Assembly (NCBI GenBank): GCA_030690315.1
Contig: JAUYGY010000036.1
Span: forward strand, 124,001-188,000
DNA: 64,000 nt
Direction: 5' to 3'
Source: Aequorivita sp.
GTDB lineage: Bacteria > Bacteroidota > Bacteroidia > Flavobacteriales > Flavobacteriaceae
This document shows positions 43,456-50,770 of the stretch, piece after piece (the stretch's first letter is position 1; every line of letters begins with the position of its first letter). The position numbers and the translations under genes were made by a program. The notes beneath the pieces are model-generated. The model saw nothing but the letters and a program-made list of their open reading frames with translations, did no database searches and was not told the origin of the DNA.

Positions 43456-44421
43456 TTATACCAATGAAACTCTCTTAAAACCAACAACCTCAACATCACC
43501 ATACGTTTTTACGTAATCTGCAACGTTCTTTTTGTCGTCTTTAATAAAGTTTTGGTCAAGTAATGCTTTTTCGTGGTCCATTGTAGTGTTGTCACTAACG
43601 AAACGCTCAATTTTTCCTGGAAGGATTTTGTCCCAGATTTGCTCTGGCTTGCCTTCAGCTTTCAATTCCGCTTTTGCATCAGCTTCAGCTTGCGCCATAA
43701 TTTCAGGAGTTAATTGTGCTCTTGAAATATATTGCGGTACATTTTTAAGCGTTTTGCCCAAACGACCCAACTCGATGTTTTCTTTTTCAATTACAGCAAT
43801 TCTTGCTTCCGTTTCAGATTCCACAAATTCTGGTGTAAAATCTTTATAGGAAAGGGTAGAAGCGCCCATAGAGGCAACTTGCATAGAAACGTCTTTCGCC
43901 AATTCACTTGCATTGTCAACTTTCTTTGAAAGACCTGTTAAAGCAGCAATTTTGTTGCCGTGAACATAAAAACCTACGAATGGGGCTTCCAAAATTTCGT
44001 AGCCACCAATTTCAATTTTCTCACCGATAACGCCGGTTTGCTCAGTCAATTTCTCTGCAACGGTTATTCCGTCAAAATCTGCAGCCAAAAATTCATCTTT
44101 TGAATTTGTGTTCAAAGCTATTTCGGCCATTCTGTTTGCCATTTCAACGTAAGAGTCGTTTTTGGCAACAAAGTCAGTTTCACAATTCAATGAAATAGCA
44201 ACGCCTTTTGTGTTGTCGCTGTTCACTTTTGCGGTTGCAACCCCTTCGCTGGAGTCGCGGTCTGCTCTTTTTTCAGCAATTTTCTGTCCTTGTTTTCTAA
44301 GGATTGAAATTGCTTCTTCCATATTTCCATCTGCTTCAACTAATGCCTTTTTACAGTCCATCATTCCAGCTCCGGTGGTTTGCCTTAGTTTATTTACTTC
44401 TGCGGCTGTTATGTTTGCCAT
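43456..44421 (-). CDS. tsf: Translation elongation factor Ts
   Basis: 321 aa nucleotide-exchange factor for EF-Tu. The N-terminal UBA-like domain AAEVNKLRQTTGAGMMDCKK and the signature EAISILRKQGQKIAEKRADR precede the core TDFVAKNDSYVEMANRMAEI. The protein is longer than the E. coli form (283 aa), as usual in Bacteroidota. Between rpsB and pyrH; a weak hairpin lies between rpsB and tsf. Confidence 0.97.
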   Translation of the reverse strand: MANITAAEVNKLRQTTGAGMMDCKKALVEADGNMEEAISILRKQGQKIAEKRADRDSSEGVATAKVNSDNTKGVAISLNCETDFVAKNDSYVEMANRMAEIALNTNSKDEFLAADFDGITVAEKLTEQTGVIGEKIEIGGYEILEAPFVGFYVHGNKIAALTGLSKKVDNASELAKDVSMQVASMGASTLSYKDFTPEFVESETEARIAVIEKENIELGRLGKTLKNVPQYISRAQLTPEIMAQAEADAKAELKAEGKPEQIWDKILPGKIERFVSDNTTMDHEKALLDQNFIKDDKKNVADYVKTYGDVEVVGFKRVSLV

Positions 44422-44449
44422 TTTTATAAATTTTAAGTTTAATATTAAA

Positions 44450-44498
44450 AAAAGTCGTTCAATATATTTTCAATAAAGAAAAGAACTAAACGACTTTT
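44450..44498 (-). terminator. Hairpin between rpsB and tsf
   Basis: AAAAGTCGTT (44450-44459) with AACGACTTTT (44489-44498), 10-bp perfect stem with a 29-base loop. Possibly a partial terminator or processing site setting the rpsB to tsf ratio. Confidence 0.5.
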
Positions 44499-44517
44499 AG
44501 ATTTTAAGATAAGGTTA

Positions 44518-45411
44518 TTATTCTTCTTCGTTTAGAACTTCTTTTTTCGATTTCTGACGCACAGGCTCTTTTGCCTTTTGCATTGCTTCTACGTCTTCTT
44601 TGTCAGTTGAAGGAACTTCGGCGGTTACTGGGGTTACTGGCTTCGCTTCATTCTCTTTTTTGGGAATTCTTGCTTTTTTTGCCATTCCTTCTTCATCATT
44701 GTTGTCGTCATCACCTCCAGATTTTCTTTCGGAAAGACCTTCAATGATTGCTTCAGAAACAAAACTCATCACGCTTTCAATAGATTTTGAAGCATCGTCG
44801 TTACTTGGTATTACATAATCAATAACACGTGGGTCACTATTTGTATCTACCATTGCGAAAATTGGAATATTCAATTTCAACGCTTCGGCAACTGCAATGT
44901 GCTCACGGGTTGTGTCAACCACAAAAATTGCAGCTGGAAGACGGCTCATATCAGAAATAGAACCTAAGTTTTTTTCCAATTTAGCACGAAGACGATCTAC
45001 AGCCAAACGCTCTTTCTTTGAAAGAGTCATGAAAGTTCCGTCCTGCTTCATTCTATCAATAGAAGCCATTTTTTTCACAGCTTTACGAATAGTCACAAAG
45101 TTGGTAAGCATACCGCCGGGCCATCTTTCAGTGATGTAGGGCATGTTTGCGTTCTTTGCTTTTTCAGCAACGATGTCCTTCGCTTGTTTTTTGGTAGCTA
45201 CAAAAAGGATTTTGCGTCCACTGGCTGCAATTTTTTTAAGGGCTTCGCTAGCCTCGCCAATTTTTGCAGCGGTTTTGTAAAGGTTGATAATGTGGATCCC
45301 GTTGCGTTCCATATAGATATACGGCGCCATGTTTGGGTTCCATTTGCGGGTTAGGTGGCCAAAGTGCACACCAGCTTCAAGTAAGTCTTTTACTTCTACT
45401 TTTTTTGCCAT
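44518..45411 (-). CDS. rpsB: 30S ribosomal protein S2
   Basis: 297 aa. VKDLLEAGVHFGHLTRKWNP, YIYMERNGIHIINLYKTAAK and NMPYITERWPGGMLTNFVTI are standard S2 motifs. After the conserved core ends near residue 230 there is an acidic/basic low-complexity tail of about 65 residues (SGGDDDNNDEEGMAKKARIP ... QKSKKEVLNEEE) absent from E. coli S2 (241 aa). Confidence 0.97.
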   Translation of the reverse strand: MAKKVEVKDLLEAGVHFGHLTRKWNPNMAPYIYMERNGIHIINLYKTAAKIGEASEALKKIAASGRKILFVATKKQAKDIVAEKAKNANMPYITERWPGGMLTNFVTIRKAVKKMASIDRMKQDGTFMTLSKKERLAVDRLRAKLEKNLGSISDMSRLPAAIFVVDTTREHIAVAEALKLNIPIFAMVDTNSDPRVIDYVIPSNDDASKSIESVMSFVSEAIIEGLSERKSGGDDDNNDEEGMAKKARIPKKENEAKPVTPVTAEVPSTDKEDVEAMQKAKEPVRQKSKKEVLNEEE

Positions 45412-45540
45412 TTTGTTTTAGTTTACGTTCTGTGAAAGGATAGCAACCTTTACGCCTTATGCGCATTACGGTTTAGATGCTAAACTAACCCCCGAATTTT
45501 CGGGATAACAGCTTTTTTTGATTAATAATGAATATGAACT
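45412..45540 (-). promoter_or_regulatory. rpsB leader with hairpins
   Basis: The 130 bases upstream of rpsB contain, on the minus strand, CCCGAAAATTCGGG, GTTTAGCATCTAAAC and AAAGGTTGCTATCCTTT. Successive small hairpins in a ribosomal-protein leader suggest autogenous control by S2, but I cannot match it to a named leader family. Confidence 0.4.
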
Positions 45541-45547
45541 TGGGTGA

Positions 45548-45606
45548 AGTTATTAGGTTACTGAGTTATTTGAAAAAAAGCAAAATAACTCAGTAACTTT
45601 ATAACT
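45548..45606 (-). terminator. Long inverted repeat after rpsI
   Basis: A 24-bp stem with two mismatches (45548-45571 with 45583-45606), including 15 perfect bases GTTACTGAGTTATTT. Lies 7 bases beyond the rpsI stop. AT-rich with no strong T tail, so perhaps a dispersed repeat that acts as a 3' end. Confidence 0.6.
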
Positions 45607-45612
45607 AAATAA

Positions 45613-45999
45613 TTAACGTTTAGAGAACTGGAATTTCTTACGGGCTTTCTTCTGTCCGAATTTCTTCCGCTCTACCATTCTTGGATCTCTTGTTAGCAAA
45701 CCTTCTGGTTTAAGGATACCGCGATTTTCGTCATTAAGCGTGCACATAGCGCGAGAAATTGCAAGACGAATGGCTTCTGCCTGTCCTGTAATACCACCAC
45801 CAAATACGTTTACGGTAATGTCGAAAGTAGTTTCGTTTTCTGTTAGTACTAAAGGTTGTTTTACTTTATACTGAAGTGTTCCCGTTGGAAAATAATTTTC
45901 AAACTCACGCTTGTTGATGGTAATGTTTCCTTTTCCTTCTTTAAGGTACACACGGGCAACAGCTGTTTTTCTTCTGCCTATTTTGTGAATAGTTTCCAT
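45613..45999 (-). CDS. rpsI: 30S ribosomal protein S9
   Basis: 128 aa. IHKIGRRKTAVARVYLKEGK at the start, VFGGGITGQAEAIRLAISRA in the middle and the basic C terminus KKFGQKKARKKFQFSKR reaching the P-site tRNA are all present. One-base overlap with the rplM stop codon, conserved rplM-rpsI operon. Confidence 0.98.
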   Translation of the reverse strand: METIHKIGRRKTAVARVYLKEGKGNITINKREFENYFPTGTLQYKVKQPLVLTENETTFDITVNVFGGGITGQAEAIRLAISRAMCTLNDENRGILKPEGLLTRDPRMVERKKFGQKKARKKFQFSKR

Positions 46000-46454
46000 T
46001 ATTTGCTGCTGTTAAGGTTAAAAGTTCTTGGTTTTTGTGCTTCTTGTCCGTGGTTTGCATCAGTATAAACCTTAAGGTTTCTGAAGATTTCCGCGCCCAA
46101 TTTGTTTTTTGGAAGCATTCCTTTCACAGCTTTTTCAACTAGCCTTGCAGGATCTTTTTTGTACATCTCGGTAGCGGTAAGGCTACGTTGTCCACCTGGG
46201 TAACCCGTGTGGCGGATGTAGGTTTTGTCATTCCATTTGTTACCGGTAAGGTTAATGTTACCAGCGTTAATAATAATTACGTTATCACCGCAATCTACGT
46301 GAGGGGTGAAACTTGGCTTGTGCTTTCCGCGAAGCAAAATTGCAACTTCGCTGGCAAGACGACCCAATGCCTGGCCGTCCGCATCTACTAGCAACCATTC
46401 TTTTACAACGGTATTCTTGTTAGCAGATACTGTTTTGTAACTTAATGTATCCAT
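45999..46454 (-). CDS. rplM: 50S ribosomal protein L13
   Basis: 151 aa. [40 protein letters not shown] and [20 protein letters not shown] are L13 signatures. First gene of the rplM-rpsI operon with a strong consensus promoter upstream. Confidence 0.98.
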   Translation of the reverse strand: MDTLSYKTVSANKNTVVKEWLLVDADGQALGRLASEVAILLRGKHKPSFTPHVDCGDNVIIINAGNINLTGNKWNDKTYIRHTGYPGGQRSLTATEMYKKDPARLVEKAVKGMLPKNKLGAEIFRNLKVYTDANHGQEAQKPRTFNLNSSK

Positions 46455-46530
46455 TTAGTTTTTTGTCAAAAGGTTAATAAATCATTGTTTCCTCATCCTA
46501 AAACAAAACGAATTTCGTCTAAGAGGGGTG

Positions 46531-46561
46531 CAAATGTAATCTTATTTATTTGAAAAGCAAA
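46531..46561 (-). promoter_or_regulatory. rplM-rpsI promoter
   Basis: Minus strand TTTG (46561-46558), spacer of 19 bases, TACATTTG (46538-46531): a full match to the Bacteroidota consensus, giving a leader of about 70 bases to the rplM ATG. Confidence 0.75.
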
Positions 46562-46592
46562 GGGTGGGAATAAAATTTCTTAGGAAAAAGAC

Positions 46593-46725
46593 TTAGGACC
46601 GCTGCGCTAAAAGACCTAGGACATAAGACTGAAAAATTCAGAATTCAGAATTATACGGCGTCCGGTTGAGCACATTCGAGACCTACTTTATAAGTGGCCG
46701 CTTGAAGTTCTCGATTGCGCTTGAA
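46593..46725. repeat. Intergenic repeat sequences between rplM and the T9SS protein gene
   Basis: Near-repeats GACTTAGGAC and GACCTAGGAC are followed by an imperfect inverted repeat, TTGAGCACATTCGAGA (46666-46681) with TCTCGATTGCGCTTGAA (46709-46725). The second resembles dispersed GAGCGCAGTCGAGA-like repeats of Flavobacteria. Confidence 0.5.
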
Positions 46726-46733
46726 AAGACTTT

Positions 46734-48248
46734 TTATTCTTTAATAAACTTCTTCAAAGCCACATTTTTCCCACAATACAACTGTACATAATAAACGCCG
46801 GAAGCCAAACTGGAAACATCCACGGTTGGGGAAACGGAGTCAACATCCAGTTGCAAAACTTTACTGCCCGTAATTGTGTAAATGTTTACTTGGTCTATGG
46901 TTTGGTCTTGGGTGCTTAATTGTAATGTGTTTTTTGTGGGGTTGGGGTAGAGGGTTATGGATTTTGAATAAGGGTTTTCTTCAATGTTTAAAATTGAAGC
47001 GTGTTTTATAATCCAAAAATCCTTTCCCCCACGGGAATCTTCATTTTTATCGCCAGAAATATTGGATTTTGAGTTACCGCCAAAAATGTAGGTGCCATCA
47101 CTATTCTGATTCGTGATAGTTAACCTGTCTTCATCACTCCCGCCAATAGTATTTTGCCATTCAATGATTCCTACATCATTTAATTTTAATATCCAGTAAT
47201 CATCAAGACCTTGAGAGTTTTCTGTTTTATCCCCCGAGATATTTGAGCTTGAATAGCCTCCCACTAAAGAACCTCCCTCCGAAGAAGCTAATGCAGTAGA
47301 TGCCAATTCAAAAAGAGACCCATTGAGGTTTTTTGTCCATATTGTATTGCCGGCTGAGTCAAGTTTCCATACATAATAATTGAATTGGGGCTGATTGTCC
47401 GTTGTTCCATTTACGATAAAACCTCCATCATTTGTTTGTCTTACTTCCCCAAGATAATTTGTTACCCCATTCCCTTCAAAAGTTGACCATACACCATTTA
47501 AACCAAGCTTTATCAAATAATAAGCTGTGTCAATTCCCAATGTACCACCAAATATATATCCATTATCTGAAGTTAACTGAAAATCGATTAAATTGAAACC
47601 AAAACTGGAATTGCCCTGTGCATCTTGCCAAGAAATATTTCCATTTGAATCGATGCCCAAAGACCATGCGTCTCGATCGCCAATTCTACTTTCGGTCCTG
47701 TCTCCTGAAATATCTGAGAAAGAAGACCCCGCCAATTGATAACTGCCATCAGCAATTTGGTGTATTTCTACCAACCGGTCATATTGGTTGCCTCCAATGG
47801 TTTTTTGCCATTCAATACTTCCCGATGAATCGAGCTTCAATATCCAATAATCCGAAAGTCCTTGAGAACCTTCCGTTTTTTCTCCCGAAATTCCCGAATC
47901 TGATGATCCTCCAACAATGTACCCTCCATCTAAAGTTTGGTGAATCGCAACTAAGTTATCTTCTCCATTTCCACCAATTGTTTGTTGCCATTCAATAATT
48001 CCTGAACTATCCAATTTCAAAATCCAATAATCATTTCCGCCTCTAGAATTTTCAGTTTTATCTCCTGAAATATTTGAATTAGAGTATCCTCCTATTATCA
48101 TTCCTCCATCCGAAGTTTCTTCAAAACTTTTTAAATATTCCTCATCACTCCCCCCAATAGTCCGCTGCCAAAGAATATTAGGGTCTTGGGCATAAAATGA
48201 AACTGTAATAAACGCTAAAACTAAACTAGTATGTAAATTTCTTTTCAT
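46734..48248 (-). CDS. T9SS-secreted seven-repeat (probable beta-propeller) protein, copy A
   Basis: 504 aa. Signal peptide LHTSLVLAFITVSFYAQ. Seven repeats of about 58 residues follow, each with a core like WQ(K/Q/N)TIGG...DGGYI.GG.S.S(N/D)ISGDKTE and DYWILKLDS.G. Repeats 4-6 are divergent. From about residue 428 comes a type A T9SS sorting domain (SITLYPNPTKNTLQLSTQDQ to NVALKKFIKE). Seven WxxTIGG units suggest a seven-bladed propeller, an inference. It should be exported to the cell surface or medium. Tandem paralogue of the next gene. No catalytic motif visible. Confidence 0.8.
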   Translation of the reverse strand: MKRNLHTSLVLAFITVSFYAQDPNILWQRTIGGSDEEYLKSFEETSDGGMIIGGYSNSNISGDKTENSRGGNDYWILKLDSSGIIEWQQTIGGNGEDNLVAIHQTLDGGYIVGGSSDSGISGEKTEGSQGLSDYWILKLDSSGSIEWQKTIGGNQYDRLVEIHQIADGSYQLAGSSFSDISGDRTESRIGDRDAWSLGIDSNGNISWQDAQGNSSFGFNLIDFQLTSDNGYIFGGTLGIDTAYYLIKLGLNGVWSTFEGNGVTNYLGEVRQTNDGGFIVNGTTDNQPQFNYYVWKLDSAGNTIWTKNLNGSLFELASTALASSEGGSLVGGYSSSNISGDKTENSQGLDDYWILKLNDVGIIEWQNTIGGSDEDRLTITNQNSDGTYIFGGNSKSNISGDKNEDSRGGKDFWIIKHASILNIEENPYSKSITLYPNPTKNTLQLSTQDQTIDQVNIYTITGSKVLQLDVDSVSPTVDVSSLASGVYYVQLYCGKNVALKKFIKE

Positions 48249-48333
48249 AATTGATGGTTTTTATTTCTTCAAATTAACCAAAGCCCTTTCAGCTTTGATT
48301 TCAGTTTGGATTTCGATTTCGATTTCAAAAAAG

Positions 48334-49878
48334 CTATTCTTTTATAAACTTCTTCAAAGCCACATTTTTCCCGGAATACAACTGCACATAATAAACCCCT
48401 GAAGCCAAACTGGACACATCCACGGTTGGGGAAACGGTATCCACATCCAGTTGCAAAACTTTACTGCCCGTCATTGTGTAAATGTTTACTTGGTCTATGG
48501 TTTGGTCTTTGGTGTTGAGTTGTAGGGTGTTTTTTGTGGGGTTGGGGTAGAGGGTTATTGTGGTGTTGAAGGGGTTTTCCTCCACGCCTAAAGTTGCGGC
48601 GTGTTTTATGATCCAGAAATCATTGCTTCCACGACTGTTTTCTGTTTTGTCACCCGATATGTCTGAAGCTGATTGCCCAGTTACGGTAAAACTTCCATCC
48701 GGATTTAATATAGCTCTTGGCAATCTCTCACCAAAAGCTCCACCAATATTATTTTGCCATTCAATAATTCCAACAGAATTTAATTTCAGAATCCAAAAAT
48801 CTGGAGGACCAACCGTATTTTCAGTTTTGTCACCAGAAATATCTGAATAAGAATACCCCGCGATAAAATACCCACCATCGGGTGTTTGGATAATAGCAGA
48901 TGGATCATCGCCATCAGCGCCGCCAATAGTTTTTTGCCATTCAATATTGCCATTGGCGTCTAGCTTCAAAATCCAATAATCTGGACCTCCTTTTGAATCT
49001 TCGGTTTTATCACCAGACGCATCTGAGTCTGAAAATCCAATGCCCATATATCCACCATCGGAAGTTAAAATTAAACCTGTAAATGCCTCCCAACCGTCTG
49101 CTCCATAGTATTTTTCCCATTCATTATTTCCGTTGGCATTTAGTTTCATAAACGAATACATGTCATTTATTCCGCTTGTGCCACCTATAATATAACCGCC
49201 ATCATTTGTTAATTTTAAGGAAGTCAACGAGAAATTTTCAAAAAAATCATGGCCTCGTTGCCAAAGAATATTTCCATTACCATCGAGTTTTAAAATCCAC
49301 GCATCTCGCCCACTATTATTTGATACGGTTCTATCTCCAGAGATATTTGAGGAAGAAGTACCACCAATTAAAAATCCTCCATCATCTGTCAATTCCACCT
49401 CATTTGATCTGTCATCTGCATCTCCACCTATTGTATTTTGCCAAATGATATTTCCTGTTGAATCAAGTTTGATAATCCAATAATCTTGACCTCCTTGAGA
49501 ATTTTCATTCTTATCTCCTGAAATATCCGAACCTGAATATCCCACTAAAATATACCCACCGTCAAGCGTTCGTTTTGCATCAGCTAAACGGTCGTCTTGA
49601 TCGCCTCCTATTGTTTTTTGCCACTCAATATTGCCTGAGCTATCAAATTTCAAAACCCAATAATCGTAGCCGCCTCTTGAATTTTCAGTTTTTTCTCCAG
49701 AAATATTTGATTTGGAAGGACCGCCAATGAAAAAGCCTTGATCTGTGGTGGATATTATAAAATTAGGTTCGTCCCAATCACTCCCCCCAATAGTCCGCTG
49801 CCAAAGAATGTTCGGGTCTTGGGCATGTACTGTAATTATTGAAAGAAATATCGCAAAGAATGTAATTGTTTTTTTCAT
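48334..49878 (-). CDS. T9SS-secreted seven-repeat (probable beta-propeller) protein, copy B
   Basis: 514 aa from the ATG at 49876-49878, signal peptide MKKTITFFAIFLSIITVHAQ; the longer in-frame start is a TTG in the leader. It has seven WQ.TIGG-type repeats (for example WQKTIGGDQDD, WQNTIGGDADD, WQKTIGGADGD) with interspersed ISGDKTENS and DYWILKLD. The C-terminal T9SS sorting domain is almost identical to copy A, differing at a Ser for Cys in VQLYSGKN. The near-identical last 230 bases indicate recent duplication or gene conversion, while the repeat region has diverged. Confidence 0.8.
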   Translation of the reverse strand: MKKTITFFAIFLSIITVHAQDPNILWQRTIGGSDWDEPNFIISTTDQGFFIGGPSKSNISGEKTENSRGGYDYWVLKFDSSGNIEWQKTIGGDQDDRLADAKRTLDGGYILVGYSGSDISGDKNENSQGGQDYWIIKLDSTGNIIWQNTIGGDADDRSNEVELTDDGGFLIGGTSSSNISGDRTVSNNSGRDAWILKLDGNGNILWQRGHDFFENFSLTSLKLTNDGGYIIGGTSGINDMYSFMKLNANGNNEWEKYYGADGWEAFTGLILTSDGGYMGIGFSDSDASGDKTEDSKGGPDYWILKLDANGNIEWQKTIGGADGDDPSAIIQTPDGGYFIAGYSYSDISGDKTENTVGPPDFWILKLNSVGIIEWQNNIGGAFGERLPRAILNPDGSFTVTGQSASDISGDKTENSRGSNDFWIIKHAATLGVEENPFNTTITLYPNPTKNTLQLNTKDQTIDQVNIYTMTGSKVLQLDVDTVSPTVDVSSLASGVYYVQLYSGKNVALKKFIKE

Positions 49879-50163
49879 AGAATAGGGGTCTTTAATTCGT
49901 AGGGGCAAAATACACAATTCCTATAATTGAAAACAGAAAAGTTAAGGATTTCTTAATAGCAGGTTTGTCTAATGACAAAACCACTTTAAACTATGACTGT
50001 TAACTGCGTACTAAAAATGGGATCACTACCGGCTAATTCTCCCTAAAGTCAATATCTATTTTTAACCAGTGGAAGTTTACAGAGGAAATATAATTTAGGT
50101 TTATTAAAATTTATGGGCTATTGCATTAAATTTCAACTATGTTTGCGCCCTAAAAAAAAGATT

Positions 50164-50682
50164 ATGAAAAAATTATTTGGATTACTTTTAATTGCAATTG
50201 TTTTTACGGCCTGCTCTAAAGACGATGATAACAACAATGCTTCATCTATTGAAGGTACATGGAAAATGACTGCTTTTGAAACCGAAACCGCCTATGACCT
50301 CAATAATGATGGAACGGCATCAAAAAGTGTTATGGATGAAACAAACTGTTACCAAAACGAAACACTTGAATTTAATGCAGATGGAACAGGTACGGCCTAT
50401 AATACCTCGCGTGCTAATATTGAATTGACTCTTGTTGTGGGCACTACTGATGAATATGAGTACACGGTAACCTGTGTTTCTGAAAATGACACAACTCCTT
50501 TTTTATATACTAAAAATGGTAATGATATAGTTCTTTCTTTGGCAGGATCAACCCAATCTGCTACACTTTCAGGCAATACGCTTACTTATGTATTTCAAGA
50601 TGGTTTCTTTGTGGATGTTGACAATAACGGTACCACCACAACAATAACTGAAGACATTACTTTTGTTTTCACAAAACAATAA
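50164..50682 (+). CDS. Lipocalin-like lipoprotein
   Basis: 172 aa from the ATG at 50164. MKKLFGLLLIAIVFTAC gives lipidated Cys17, followed by the Asp/Asn-rich linker SKDDDNNNASS. IEGTWKMTAFETE and LEFNADGTGTAYN match the Bacteroidota lipocalin-like domain pattern; the C terminus ends ITEDITFVFTKQ. It is followed by a strong terminator. Ligand unknown. Confidence 0.75.
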   Translation: MKKLFGLLLIAIVFTACSKDDDNNNASSIEGTWKMTAFETETAYDLNNDGTASKSVMDETNCYQNETLEFNADGTGTAYNTSRANIELTLVVGTTDEYEYTVTCVSENDTTPFLYTKNGNDIVLSLAGSTQSATLSGNTLTYVFQDGFFVDVDNNGTTTTITEDITFVFTKQ

Positions 50683-50703
50683 GCAGATTTTTCTTTACAA
50701 TAT

Positions 50704-50733
50704 AAAGCCGAAAGTAACCCTTTCGGCTTTTTT
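50704..50733 (+). terminator. Terminator of the lipocalin-like gene
   Basis: AAAGCCGAAAG (50704-50714) with CTTTCGGCTTT (50720-50730), 11-bp perfect stem, then Ts. Confidence 0.9.
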
Positions 50734-50739
50734 ATTTCT

Positions 50740-50766
50740 GCCAACTGCCACTGAATACTGCCAACT
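50740..50766. repeat. Heptad-type dispersed repeat, copy 2
   Basis: Starts GCCAACTGCCACTG and ends TACTGCCAACT, 24 of 27 bases identical to 36229-36255. Ends 5 bases from the polA stop codon. Confidence 0.7.
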
Positions 50767-50770
50767 AAAA

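Noticed and set aside
46734..49878. Repeats in the T9SS protein pair as a CRISPR-like or DNA repeat array
   Set aside because: The repeats are protein-coding units of about 58 codons, divergent at DNA level and in frame.
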